Shown piece after piece: positions 17,575-26,543 of a stretch of 64,000 nucleotides of DNA. Origin of the DNA: Rhodocyclaceae bacterium. Lineage in GTDB: Bacteria; Pseudomonadota; Gammaproteobacteria; Burkholderiales; Rhodocyclaceae. The first letter of the stretch is position 1; each line of letters starts with the position of its first letter. The stretch is taken from contig JAEUNL010000005.1 in the NCBI GenBank assembly GCA_016791115.1, positions 1-64,000 on the forward strand, in the 5' to 3' direction. The notes under the pieces were generated by a model. It was not told the origin of the DNA and did no database searches. It saw only the letters and a list, made by a program, of their open reading frames with translations. The position numbers and the translations under genes were made by a program.

Positions 17575-19464
17575 ATGAGCCTTAGAGAAAGACATCTCCT
17601 GACGCGTGTCGTGCATTCTGCGGCGCGTGCCGGAGCCATCGCGGTGTTGGGCTGGTCGATCGGTGCGTCGGCAAACCAGGAGATTCACGAACGCAGCAAG
17701 AACCACAACAACTGGGCGGCACCGGGGTCGAATCTCGCGCTTCAACGTCACAGCCAGCTCAAGGACATCAACACCGGCAATGTGAAAAACCTCCAGATGA
17801 TGTGGTCCCAGTCGTCGGGCGGTCTTCGCGGCCACGAGGGTCAGCCCGTCGTGATCGATGACGTCGGCGGCAAACCGATGATGTTCATGGTCAGCGGCTG
17901 GCCCAACATCGTGCAGGCGCTGGACCTTTCGGATCCGGATCATCCCAAGCAGGTCTGGAACTACACGAAAAAGACCGATCGCGACGAGTCGGCCGTGCCG
18001 CGTGCATGTTGCGACACGGTTCACCGCGGCCTCAACTATGCCGACGGAAAGGTCGTCGTGCATACCCTCGACGGCTTCATCATTGCGCTCGATGCCAAGA
18101 CCGGCAAGGAGATCTGGACCGTGAAGCATGCGTTCCCGGACAAGGGCGAAACGCACACCGGGCCGGCCCTGGTTGCCGACAAGCTCGTCATTGCCGGCTT
18201 CGGTGGCGACGAGTTCGCGGCGCGCGGCCGCATGGTGGCGTATGACCTGAAGACCGGGAAGGAGGTCTGGAAGTGCCACAGCACCGGGTCGGACAAGGAC
18301 GTGTGCATGACGCCGGAGACCAACAAGGCGAATCCCCACTACGGTACCTACGGCAAGGATCTGGGCATCACCACCTATCCGAAGGACGAGTGGAAGCTCG
18401 GTGGCGGGGCGCCATGGGCCTGGTTCAGCTATGACCCGGAACTGCGCATCGTCTACGCGGGTACGGGGAACCCGGGCCACTGGAGTCCGGCCTACCGTTG
18501 CGGCGAGGACACCCACGAGAAGTGCAATACCGGAAAGTGGGACAACAAGTGGTCGATGACCATCTTCGCCCGCAAGGTCGATACCGGCGAGGTCGTCTGG
18601 GCCTACCAGAAGACGCCGTTCGATCAGTGGGACTACGACGGTGTCAACGAGAACATCCTCGTCGATAACCTCGATGTCGACGGCAAGAAGCACAAGGCCC
18701 TGGTGAACTTCGACCGGAACGGCTTTGTGTATGTGCTCGATCGCGTCGATGGCACGCTGCTGAAGGCGCACAAGTTCGTCACCGTGAACTGGGCGGAGAA
18801 GGTCGATCTGAAGACCGGTCGCCCGGTCAAGGTCAAGGAGCATTCTCCGTTCGCGCGTGGGGTCAATACCCAGGCCTGTCCCTCGGCGATGGGCGGCAAG
18901 GACCAGCAGCCGGCTTCGGTCGATCCGAAGGATCCGCAGTGGTTCTACGTGCCGACCAACAACTGGTGCATGGAGGACGAACCGCAGGAGCGCACCCACA
19001 CCCAGCAGGGCACGGTGTACGTGTTTGCGAACGTCTATATGTATCCGGAGAAGCCGGGCGTTACGGGCAAGATCAAGAAGTTCAACGTCGTGACCGGAGA
19101 GACGAAGTGGGAGATTCCCGATCCGTATCCGAACTGGTCCGGCACGCTGGTCACCGACGGCGGCCTGATGTTCTACGGCAGCCTCGGCGGCGATTTCCGT
19201 GCAGTCGATCGGAATAGCGGCAAGGTGCTTTGGAGCCGCAAGCTCGGCTCGGGAATCATCGGCAACCCGATCACCTACAAGGTGAAGGGCAAGCAGTACG
19301 TGTCGGTGTGGTCCGGCATCGGCGGCTGGATCGGCCTGCCGGTGACGGCCGGGCTGGACATGGATGACAAGTACGGCGCCATCGGTGCGACTGCGATGGC
19401 CAAGGCAACCGGTCTCGACAAGATTCCTCAAGGCGGCACGCTCTACACGTTCCGCGTCGAGTAA
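17575..19464 (+). CDS. xoxF: XoxF-type lanthanide-dependent PQQ methanol/alcohol dehydrogenase
   Basis: 629-residue periplasmic quinoprotein with an eight-bladed propeller and an N-terminal export signal (cleavage near ASANQ). Active-site residues: adjacent cysteines C145-C146 in RACCDTVHRG, metal ligands E213 and N299, catalytic D353 and a second Asp D355 (WDYDG). The Asp two residues after the catalytic Asp is the diagnostic lanthanide ligand of XoxF; calcium MxaF has Ala there. It oxidises methanol or other primary alcohols with PQQ and passes electrons to a cytochrome c (xoxG at 21530). Strong GGAGGAG ribosome site. Unusually it is divergent from mxaRSACKL, accessory genes of the calcium enzyme. 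PQQ synthesis genes are not in the window. Confidence 0.93.
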   Translation: MSLRERHLLTRVVHSAARAGAIAVLGWSIGASANQEIHERSKNHNNWAAPGSNLALQRHSQLKDINTGNVKNLQMMWSQSSGGLRGHEGQPVVIDDVGGKPMMFMVSGWPNIVQALDLSDPDHPKQVWNYTKKTDRDESAVPRACCDTVHRGLNYADGKVVVHTLDGFIIALDAKTGKEIWTVKHAFPDKGETHTGPALVADKLVIAGFGGDEFAARGRMVAYDLKTGKEVWKCHSTGSDKDVCMTPETNKANPHYGTYGKDLGITTYPKDEWKLGGGAPWAWFSYDPELRIVYAGTGNPGHWSPAYRCGEDTHEKCNTGKWDNKWSMTIFARKVDTGEVVWAYQKTPFDQWDYDGVNENILVDNLDVDGKKHKALVNFDRNGFVYVLDRVDGTLLKAHKFVTVNWAEKVDLKTGRPVKVKEHSPFARGVNTQACPSAMGGKDQQPASVDPKDPQWFYVPTNNWCMEDEPQERTHTQQGTVYVFANVYMYPEKPGVTGKIKKFNVVTGETKWEIPDPYPNWSGTLVTDGGLMFYGSLGGDFRAVDRNSGKVLWSRKLGSGIIGNPITYKVKGKQYVSVWSGIGGWIGLPVTAGLDMDDKYGAIGATAMAKATGLDKIPQGGTLYTFRVE

Positions 19465-19484
19465 TCGAGGAGCTTCTGCAATTG

Positions 19485-19508
19485 ACCCGGCACCTTGCGG
19501 TGCCGGGT
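19485..19508 (+). terminator. Hairpin between xoxF and xoxJ
   Basis: Perfect 10-bp stem ACCCGGCACC / GGTGCCGGGT with a TTGC loop, 20 bp after the xoxF stop, followed by only a weak T-rich stretch. More likely a partial terminator or 3'-end stabiliser that keeps xoxF mRNA above the downstream genes than a full stop. Confidence 0.6.
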
Positions 19509-19553
19509 CGCCTGTTTCTGCGCCCCAACTTCACAGCTCACGGAATCCAGAAA

Positions 19554-21233
19554 ATGACCTTCCTTCGCGCTGCACTCTGCACCGCATTGGCGCTGCCCGT
19601 TCCGTTCATCGTCCCGCTCGCGCAGGCGGCGGACGTTGTGCCGCCTTTGCGTGTTTGCGCCGACCCCGGAAACATGCCGCTCTCGAACATCCGTGGAGAG
19701 GGCTTCGAGAACAAGATCGCCGAGACGCTCGCTGCTTCGATGGGTACCTACGTCCAGTACTTCTGGCGCCCGTCGATCGAACGGGGTCTGACGCGACAGA
19801 CGTTCGATACCAACGATTGCGACGTATTCATGAACCTGCCGGCGGGGTATGAACGAACGCTCACTTCGGTTCCCATCTATCGCAGCACCTTTGTTTTCGT
19901 CTATCGAAATGACAAAGGAATCAAGATCGACGGGCTCGATGCTGCAGACCTGAAGAGCCGGCGCGTCGGTGTATTCCAGCACTCGGCCATACGAGAAGCG
20001 CTCCACAACCACGGCATTCGGGACGTATTCATCCATCACATCAGCCATGACGCCGACCTCCACCCGGAACTTCAGCCCGTGCAGCAAGTGCGCGATGTCG
20101 TCGCGGGAAATCTCGACATCGTGGGTGTCTGGGGCCCCTTCGCCGGCTACCTGAAAGTCAAGGAGGGCGCGCCGATCGTCGTTCAGCCGACGAACCTGAT
20201 GGACGACGAGACACCGATGGAGTTCGAGATGGCCATCGGCATGCGCAGGACCGACCAGGCACGCAAGGCGCGTATCGAAATTGCGCTCGAGAAGGAGAAG
20301 GACAAGATCAAGCAGATCCTGATCGAGTACGGCGTGCCGCTGGTCAAGTGCGAAAAGTGTGTCGTTTCGGGTGATCTGCAATCGCACGGACCCTACGACC
20401 TGACTCTTGCGCAGAAGCGCCGCGCCGGTCGGGCCCAAGCCGATGCCCTGGACACGCCCGCGGACCAGAAAGTCGATCTCGCACGGCTCGACGAGTGGCT
20501 GGCCCAGGGTGGCAACCCGCAGGAGGAGATGAGCAATGCCGTGCTTTCCGGCGATCTCGTTCGCGTCGACTACCTGCTGAAAAAGGGCGCAAAGCTGGAC
20601 GGCCTGGACGGCCAGGGACTGGGCGCTTTGCACCACGCGGCAAAGGATCGCAAGGTCGCCGTTGTGCGAGAACTGCTGGCGCGCAAGGCAAACGCGAACC
20701 TGAAGGATTCCGATGGCTGGCCAGTACTTGCCCACGCCGTGCTGCGTGACGATCCCGATCTCGTTCGCCTGCTCGCGGCTGCAAGTGCCGACCTGGAACT
20801 GCGGAATGGCCGCGGGCTGACGCCGCTTGCGCTCGCAATCGAGACGCGGAAATCGCGGGCAGCACTCGCCCTGATCGAAGCAGGCGCAAATGTCCGGGCG
20901 ACGTACGGTGAGTCGCGGGTGACGCCCCTGATGCTTGCTGCCGCCATGGGGTTGGCAGATGTTCTGCAAAAGATCGTCGAACGCGGTGCAAATGTGAACG
21001 CCACAAATGCCCAGGGACTCGACGCGTTGATGGTCGCCGCAGCAAACAACCGTTCCGAATGTGTGCAGATGCTTCTGGGCGCCGGCGCAAGCCGGGACCG
21101 CAGAACGGCGGACGGCAAGACCGCACTGTCGATAGCGCGCGACAACGATGCAGGCGACGTGGTCAAGTTGCTCGAGGCAACTTCACCGGCGTCGGCAGCC
21201 GTCGGCTTAGACGCCGTTCCACGCGGATCGTAG
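19554..21233 (+). CDS. xoxJ: XoxJ-like periplasmic binding protein fused to ankyrin repeats
   Basis: 559 residues. Signal peptide (ALCTALALPVPFIVPLAQAA), then an MxaJ/XoxJ-type solute-binding fold (~27-300; LRVCADPGNMPLSN, DVFMNLPAGYERT, a KCEKC pair near 290 followed by SGDLQSHGPYDLT), then a linker and about six ankyrin repeats (~330-545; GLGALHHAAKDRK, GLTPLALAIETRK, RVTPLMLAAAMG, GLDALMVAAANN). XoxJ/MxaJ proteins are encoded between the dehydrogenase and its cytochrome and are thought to assist activation; usual length is about 280 residues, so the ankyrin half is an addition. ATG 19554 precedes the signal peptide; a TTG at 19482 has a GAGGAG site but would start inside the hairpin. Confidence 0.85.
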   Translation: MTFLRAALCTALALPVPFIVPLAQAADVVPPLRVCADPGNMPLSNIRGEGFENKIAETLAASMGTYVQYFWRPSIERGLTRQTFDTNDCDVFMNLPAGYERTLTSVPIYRSTFVFVYRNDKGIKIDGLDAADLKSRRVGVFQHSAIREALHNHGIRDVFIHHISHDADLHPELQPVQQVRDVVAGNLDIVGVWGPFAGYLKVKEGAPIVVQPTNLMDDETPMEFEMAIGMRRTDQARKARIEIALEKEKDKIKQILIEYGVPLVKCEKCVVSGDLQSHGPYDLTLAQKRRAGRAQADALDTPADQKVDLARLDEWLAQGGNPQEEMSNAVLSGDLVRVDYLLKKGAKLDGLDGQGLGALHHAAKDRKVAVVRELLARKANANLKDSDGWPVLAHAVLRDDPDLVRLLAAASADLELRNGRGLTPLALAIETRKSRAALALIEAGANVRATYGESRVTPLMLAAAMGLADVLQKIVERGANVNATNAQGLDALMVAAANNRSECVQMLLGAGASRDRRTADGKTALSIARDNDAGDVVKLLEATSPASAAVGLDAVPRGS

Positions 21234-21529
21234 TCCTTGCCGGCCGGTTGGCTGTCCGCGTGTGCGAGGCATTGGCATGTGCGGAGCGAAACGCCGGCGC
21301 GCGGCGCATGGCGCAACACCACGCGACCCCTTGCCCGGGCGATCGGGAAGCGGGACTCGGGCATGGGGCTCGCGGAATGCGGGACATTCTCACGACATGT
21401 GCGATTAGCCGTTTGGTCCCGGGCCGCTGCGACAGAATCCGGGGTGGGAGCGACAACGATCGCACGAACCCTGACACCGCGTGTCCAGACGGTTCGAACA
21501 AGACAACATCAACGAGGAGACAGATTCGC
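21234..21529 (+). other. 296-bp non-coding gap between xoxJ and xoxG
   Basis: No convincing ORF. A degraded operator-like pair lies at 21359 (GGGC) and 21381 (GGGA-CATTC-TCAC), again 22 bp apart, but I see no good -10 at the expected place. An internal promoter for xoxG is possible only. Confidence 0.3.
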
Positions 21530-22015
21530 ATGTTCCGTATTGCACGCATTGTTCGTTCTATCGTTCTTGCCGGCCTTTGCGTGATCGCGCATTGCGCCGT
21601 TGCCGATGGCGACACGCCGGGGGGAAAGCGACCGATCGAGGTCGCCGCTTCGGCGGAGAAGGGAAGTCTGAAGAATCCGCACACCGACAAGCCCGAGATG
21701 ATCGAGGCGGGCCGGAAGCTCTACATGAGCTACAGCTGCAACGGCTGCCACGGCGGTGGCGGTGGCGGGGGAATGTGCCCGCCGCTGACCAACGAGGTCT
21801 GGGTGTATGGCAGCGAGGATGACACGCTGTTCCGCTTGATTTCCCTTGGAACGGTCGACCTGCAGAAGCAGGGCTTCATGAGGAAGGGCCGCGAAGGTGT
21901 CGTGGGGCCCATGCCGCCGCACGGCGAACTGATCAAGACCGATGACGATCTCTGGAAGATCATCACGTTCATCCGCTCCGTTTACAAAGGCGATGTTTCG
22001 CGCCGCAACTGGTGA
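21530..22015 (+). CDS. xoxG: XoxG/MxaG-like cytochrome c, electron acceptor of XoxF
   Basis: 161 residues: signal peptide (IVLAGLCVIAHCAVAD) and one class I haem site CNGCH at 70-74, followed by an unusual run of seven glycines and MCPPLTNEVWVYG. The later MPPHGELIKTDDDLWKI region supplies the likely axial methionine. It is in the usual xoxFJG position and should accept electrons from the PQQ enzyme in the periplasm. GAGGAGA ribosome site 9 nt before ATG 21530. Confidence 0.88.
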   Translation: MFRIARIVRSIVLAGLCVIAHCAVADGDTPGGKRPIEVAASAEKGSLKNPHTDKPEMIEAGRKLYMSYSCNGCHGGGGGGGMCPPLTNEVWVYGSEDDTLFRLISLGTVDLQKQGFMRKGREGVVGPMPPHGELIKTDDDLWKIITFIRSVYKGDVSRRNW

Positions 22016-22026
22016 GGTCACACCCC

Positions 22027-22980
22027 ATGAACCGTCTGTTCTACCTGCCCTTGATGAGCCTCTTCGTTTTGAGCGCACGTGCCGAGATGGCCTTTGTTCC
22101 CAATGAAGGGGACGGCACCGTCAGTCAGGCCAACTTGGCCACGTTGTCGGTCGAGAACGTGCGGATTCCACGCGAGGGATCACTCGGGAAGAAGCTGCAG
22201 GGCATCGCGATTTCTGCTGATGGCGCAACTCTGTTCGCGGCCGATGCGAAAGGAAACGACGTCGCGGTGGTGGACGTCGGTTCCGGTGCGATCCGCAAGC
22301 GGATCCCGGCCGGGCAGAGTCCGGAAGGGATCATGCTGTCGCCGGATGGCAGGCAGTTGGCTGTCTGTGCCGAGGAGTCCAATGAAGTCGTGTTCATCGA
22401 CACCGGCAAGCTGGCCGAGTCCTGGCGGCTCAAGATACGCGGGCGAAATCCGGAGCACTGCGTCTTCAGCCGCGACGGGAAGTGGCTGATGGCGAGCAAT
22501 GAAGAAAGCAGCGATGTCGACGTCATCGATGTCGCGGCACGCAAGGTCGTTCACCAGATCAAGGGCCTGAGTCACCCACGGGGTATGGGCTTCAGTCCCG
22601 ACGGAAAGCTGCTTTATGTCGCGAACGAAGGGGCGAACACGCTGGCCTTCGTCAAGGTCGAAGGCTGGACCGTGCAGGGCAGCGTCCAGACCGGGGTGCG
22701 GGCGGCGGGCGTACTCGTGCACCCGGTCGACGGGCGGATCTTCGTGGCCAACGGCGGCGAGGGGACCGTGGCCGTCGTGAATCCCGAAACACGCGCCGTG
22801 ACAGCGCGCATAGGCGTCGGCAAGCGTCCGTGGAACATGGCGCTGTCCGGTGACGGCAAGCGCCTGCTGGTGGCCAATGGCCGTTCGGACAGCGTGTCGG
22901 TCATCGACACGGAGCAACTGACCGTGGTTTCCACGCTCGGCGTGGGAAAGCTGCCGTGGGGTGTGGCGATTCCCCGATGA
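22027..22980 (+). CDS. Secreted YVTN-type beta-propeller protein of PQQ alcohol clusters
   Basis: 317 residues: short signal peptide (LPLMSLFVLSARAE), then about seven YVTN-like blades (GIAISADGATLFAADA, GIMLSPDGRQLAVCAE, GMGFSPDGKLLYVANE, NMALSGDGKRLLVANG). It resembles the beta-propeller proteins associated with PQQ-dependent alcohol catabolism. Function in those clusters is not established. GAGGT ribosome site overlaps the xoxG stop, so it is co-translated with xoxG. Confidence 0.85.
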   Translation: MNRLFYLPLMSLFVLSARAEMAFVPNEGDGTVSQANLATLSVENVRIPREGSLGKKLQGIAISADGATLFAADAKGNDVAVVDVGSGAIRKRIPAGQSPEGIMLSPDGRQLAVCAEESNEVVFIDTGKLAESWRLKIRGRNPEHCVFSRDGKWLMASNEESSDVDVIDVAARKVVHQIKGLSHPRGMGFSPDGKLLYVANEGANTLAFVKVEGWTVQGSVQTGVRAAGVLVHPVDGRIFVANGGEGTVAVVNPETRAVTARIGVGKRPWNMALSGDGKRLLVANGRSDSVSVIDTEQLTVVSTLGVGKLPWGVAIPR

Positions 22981-22984
22981 CGCT

Positions 22985-23048
22985 GGGAAACCGTCCCCGT
23001 TCGACAGGGATGGCCTCCCTCAACAGCGTGACACCGAGGCGATAGAGT
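22985..23048 (+). promoter_or_regulatory. TonB-receptor promoter with two perfect 22-bp-spaced dyads
   Basis: GGGA-AACCG-TCCC (22985-22997) and GGGA-TGGCC-TCCC (23007-23019), both exact. TAGAGT begins at 23043, 58 and 36 bp after the two starts, matching four of six -10 positions. The receptor start is 74 bp downstream. This is the clearest copy of the array. Confidence 0.75.
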
Positions 23049-23121
23049 CAGTGCCATGGTGGTCTCGGTGACTGGATCCGAAGCGGTCCGGCCGGGCGCC
23101 GGATAAGACCGTGGAGGAGAC

Positions 23122-25461
23122 ATGAAAACAAAACACCGCCGGCGACTTCGCTTGCTGGGGAAAGCGTCGTTCCTGGTCCTGACCGCTGGCAACGCCTCCG
23201 CGCAGCAGCCCGACTCCGTCGAACTGCCGTCCGTCAAGGTGATCGCCACCAGGCCTCTGCCGGACATCGGCACGCCAGTGGAGCGCATCCCTTCCAACGT
23301 CCAGGCCGTCACGGCCACCGAGTTGCGTGCCCATCAAAGTCTCAACCTGCCGGATTTCCTGTCCCAGTCCCTGCCCGGCGTGACGATCAATGAAGCGCAG
23401 AACAACCCCTTCCAACCGGACGTCAACTTCCGCGGGTTTACCGCCAGCCCCTTGCTCGGTACGGCCCAGGGGCTATCGGTCTTCGTCGATGGCGTGCGCA
23501 TCAACGAGCCGTTCGGCGACACGGTGAACTGGGATCTGATTCCAATGAATGCGATATCGTCGATGTCGCTGATTCCCGGATCCAACCCTCTGTTCGGGCT
23601 CAACACGCTGGGGGGGGCGCTGTCGATCCAGACCAAGACCGGGGCGCAGTATCCGGGCGTTTCGCTTCAGGCAAGCGGCGGTTCCTGGGGCAGGCGATCG
23701 GCGGAATTCGAGTATGGCGGCAAGCGCGGGAATGTCGACTGGTTTCTGTCGGGCAACCTGTTCCGTGAAGACGGCTGGCGCGATTTCTCGCCATCCCGCG
23801 TGCGCCAGCTATTCGGAAAACTGGGTTGGGAAACTGCGACGACGGACATCGACCTCAGTTACACGCACGCCGACAACGATCTGACCGGCAATGGTTTCAC
23901 GCCCGAAAGCATGCTTCGCGCAGATCGCGAAGCGTCCTTCACCTATCCCGACAATACGCGCAATCGGCTCGACTTCTTCAATGGCCGGCTGAGCCACTGG
24001 TTCAGTGACAACATGCTCTTCTCGGGGAACGTATACCACCGTCAAAACCGTGTTCGCACATTCAACGGCGACGTCAACGACGAATACGCCGATGAGTTCG
24101 AAGAACTGATCGAGGCCGGCGGAGAGTGCGCGCTCGACGCCGACCCCGAAGCCTGTGCCGTCGCCGCAATGGCCGGGGAGACCGGCGTCAACAACCGGAC
24201 GACTACGCGGCAGCGCGGTTACGGGCTGAGTGCCCAATTGACGGCCATAGGCAAGACCGCGAGCGGCGAAAATCAATTGACTGCGGGTTTTGCGGTCGAC
24301 AAGAGCCGTACCCGGTTCGAGCAGTCGGAGCAGGAGGCGGTGCTGACGCCGTCGAGAGGGACCGCGTCGGACGAGGAGACGGAACTCGTGACCCGGCTGC
24401 GCGGCAGCAGCCGGACCTGGAGCCTCTATGCGACCGACACCTTCTCATGGAACGGGCTGCTGCACTTCACCCTGTCGGGACGCTACAACCACACCAACGT
24501 CGAGCTCGACGATCGCTTGGGAACCGAACTGGACGGCCGGCACACGTTCCGGCGCTTCAATCCGGCTGCCGGTATCTCCTACACGCCGTTCGGCTCGCTC
24601 ACGCTGTTTGCGGGATATAGCGAAGGCAACCGGGCGCCTTCGCCGATCGAGCTCGGTTGTGCCGACCCCGAGATTCCCTGCAAGTTGCCGAACGCGATGG
24701 CTGCCGATCCACCGCTCAAGCAGGTGGTGGCCAAGACGAGCGAAATTGGCGCGCGAGGGCGAATCGCCGGCATCGACTGGGCGACCGCGCTGTTCCATAC
24801 CATCAACCGCGACGATATCCAGTTCATTGCGTCCTCGTCGACCGGCGCCGGCTACTTCGACAACGTCGGCAAGACACGCCGTCGCGGCGTCGAGTTCAAT
24901 CTCGCCGGGGAACACGGAAGGCTGCGCTGGAACCTCGGCTACGCCTACGTCGACGCCACCTACCGATCGGCGCTGCGCGTGCTCGGCGAGAACAACAGCA
25001 CTGCCGATGACGATGGTTTCATCGACGTCGAGCCGGGAAGTCGCATACCCGGCATTCCGCGGCACAGCGTCAAGCTCGGCGGGTCGTTCCGCGTAACGGA
25101 TGCGTGGACGATCGGCGCCACGGCAACCGCCTACTCGGACCAGTACGCGCGCGGAAACGAAAACAACCGCCATCGGGCCGGAACCAACGCCGAGGGCGAG
25201 GAGTTCGAGGGCAGCGGACGGATTCCGGGCTATGTCATCGTCAATCTCGACACGAAGTATGCCGTTGCGCCCGGCTGGGAGGTATTTGCCAAGGTCTCGA
25301 ACATCTTTGACCGGCGCTACAGCTCGGCAGGAATTCTGGGCGAGAACCCGTTCGGTGCCGGCGGCTTCAATCCTGAGCCTGATGAATGGCGCCGGGAGAC
25401 GGCCCTGGCGCCGGGCGCGCCGAGGGCCGGATGGATCGGAATCCGTGCGAGCTTCAAGTGA
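23122..25461 (+). CDS. TonB-dependent outer-membrane receptor of the xox cluster
   Basis: 779 residues: signal peptide to ~26 (NASAQQ), TonB-box-like VKVIATRPL, plug domain (~45-165; PGVTINEAQNN, FVDGVRINEPFGD) and a 22-strand barrel ending GWIGIRASFK. Some predicted surface loops are strongly acidic and contain paired cysteines (around residues 318-345, NDEYADEFEELIEAGGECA, and CADPEIPC near 515). Its own promoter carries the regulon array and it runs into a two-component system. TonB receptors of lanthanide uptake (LutH, LanA) accompany XoxF in some methylotrophs; a role in lanthanide or lanthanophore uptake is inference, and PQQ or another chelate is possible. Confidence 0.88.
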   Translation: MKTKHRRRLRLLGKASFLVLTAGNASAQQPDSVELPSVKVIATRPLPDIGTPVERIPSNVQAVTATELRAHQSLNLPDFLSQSLPGVTINEAQNNPFQPDVNFRGFTASPLLGTAQGLSVFVDGVRINEPFGDTVNWDLIPMNAISSMSLIPGSNPLFGLNTLGGALSIQTKTGAQYPGVSLQASGGSWGRRSAEFEYGGKRGNVDWFLSGNLFREDGWRDFSPSRVRQLFGKLGWETATTDIDLSYTHADNDLTGNGFTPESMLRADREASFTYPDNTRNRLDFFNGRLSHWFSDNMLFSGNVYHRQNRVRTFNGDVNDEYADEFEELIEAGGECALDADPEACAVAAMAGETGVNNRTTTRQRGYGLSAQLTAIGKTASGENQLTAGFAVDKSRTRFEQSEQEAVLTPSRGTASDEETELVTRLRGSSRTWSLYATDTFSWNGLLHFTLSGRYNHTNVELDDRLGTELDGRHTFRRFNPAAGISYTPFGSLTLFAGYSEGNRAPSPIELGCADPEIPCKLPNAMAADPPLKQVVAKTSEIGARGRIAGIDWATALFHTINRDDIQFIASSSTGAGYFDNVGKTRRRGVEFNLAGEHGRLRWNLGYAYVDATYRSALRVLGENNSTADDDGFIDVEPGSRIPGIPRHSVKLGGSFRVTDAWTIGATATAYSDQYARGNENNRHRAGTNAEGEEFEGSGRIPGYVIVNLDTKYAVAPGWEVFAKVSNIFDRRYSSAGILGENPFGAGGFNPEPDEWRRETALAPGAPRAGWIGIRASFK

Positions 25462-25463
25462 CG

Positions 25464-26543
25464 ATGGTGGCGAATGCGGAGCATACCGAAGCGCCGGCCG
25501 TGCTCGCCCGTGAGCTTCGGGTGCCTGCGGCGGGCTCGCCGATCCGGAGCCGCGGTTCGGGCGGGCTGCGCGCCAACCCGATCCACGCCCGGATCAAGCG
25601 AGACGTCGCGACGGTCGTCCTGATCACGATCGGCACGTTCCTACTCTCCAGCACGTTCGAGGTCTACGAAAACTGGTTCGGATGGACGCGCGATTTCGAG
25701 TCGATGCAGATCGACGAGTTGCCCTTGACGTTCCTCGTCATGGCGATGGCGATCGGCTGGTTCGCGTGGCGACGTGCCCAGGAATTCGGCAGCGAACTCC
25801 GCTTGCGCATGCTGGCCGAAGTCAAGCTGGTCGATAGCGAAGAGCAGTACCGCCGCCTCTCGCGGCGCTATCTCGAAGCCCAGGAGAGCGAGCGTCGCCA
25901 CCTCGCGCGGGAACTGCACGACGAACTCGGTCAGTATCTGAATGCGATCAAGGTCGATGCGGTTGCGTTGCGCGACTACACGAAATCCTCGGGTGGCGAT
26001 GCGCGTCGCAGCGCGGCGACCATCGTCGACCTCACGGACCATGTTTATGGCGTCGTCCGCACGCTGATGAGCCAGTTGCGGCCGGTGGCCCTGGACGAAC
26101 TTGGGCTGATACCGGCCCTGCAGCATTGCATCGAGGGCTGGCGCATGCGTCTCCCGCAACTCGGTTTCGACCTGTTCGCGAACGAGGGCGAATTGGGGAT
26201 GCTGGACGAACAGGTACGGCTCACCGCGTTTCGCATCGTCCAGGAAAGCCTGACCAATGCCGCCCGGCATGCGCGGGCGACGCGGGTCAGCGTCATGCTC
26301 GGCCGGGAGGCGGGCACCATCAGGGCCGTGGTTCAGGACGACGGGATCGGCATGGACGCGAAGACGAGAACGAACGGGCTTGGTCTCGTCGGCATGCGGG
26401 ACAGGGTGGAGGCGTTGGGCGGAACACTGTCCATCCGCTCCTCGCCGCAGTTCGGGACGCGGATCGAGGCGCGCATACCCTTGGTGGTCAGAGACGATGT
26501 GGCGCGACCGGAGGCGATCGATGATCGAGGTCCTGCTGGTTGA
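25464..26543 (+). CDS. Sensor histidine kinase, NarX/UhpB-like (HisKA_3)
   Basis: 359 residues: two membrane helices (~47-65 and ~87-103) with a short periplasmic loop (EVYENWFGWTRDFESM), a coiled linker, HisKA_3 helix with H152 in ARELHDELGQY and a HATPase domain (NAARHA N box, GLGLVGMRDRVEALGG G box). No HAMP domain. It starts 3 bp after the TonB-receptor stop and overlaps its regulator gene by 23 bp, so receptor, kinase and regulator are one operon; the kinase may sense the alcohol or metal state served by that operon. Confidence 0.92.
   Translation: MVANAEHTEAPAVLARELRVPAAGSPIRSRGSGGLRANPIHARIKRDVATVVLITIGTFLLSSTFEVYENWFGWTRDFESMQIDELPLTFLVMAMAIGWFAWRRAQEFGSELRLRMLAEVKLVDSEEQYRRLSRRYLEAQESERRHLARELHDELGQYLNAIKVDAVALRDYTKSSGGDARRSAATIVDLTDHVYGVVRTLMSQLRPVALDELGLIPALQHCIEGWRMRLPQLGFDLFANEGELGMLDEQVRLTAFRIVQESLTNAARHARATRVSVMLGREAGTIRAVVQDDGIGMDAKTRTNGLGLVGMRDRVEALGGTLSIRSSPQFGTRIEARIPLVVRDDVARPEAIDDRGPAG

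Noticed and set aside
17527-19431. 634-codon minus-strand ORF opposite xoxF
   Set aside because: Antisense shadow of a strongly supported gene in high-G+C DNA; low-complexity Arg/His/Asp composition and no domain.
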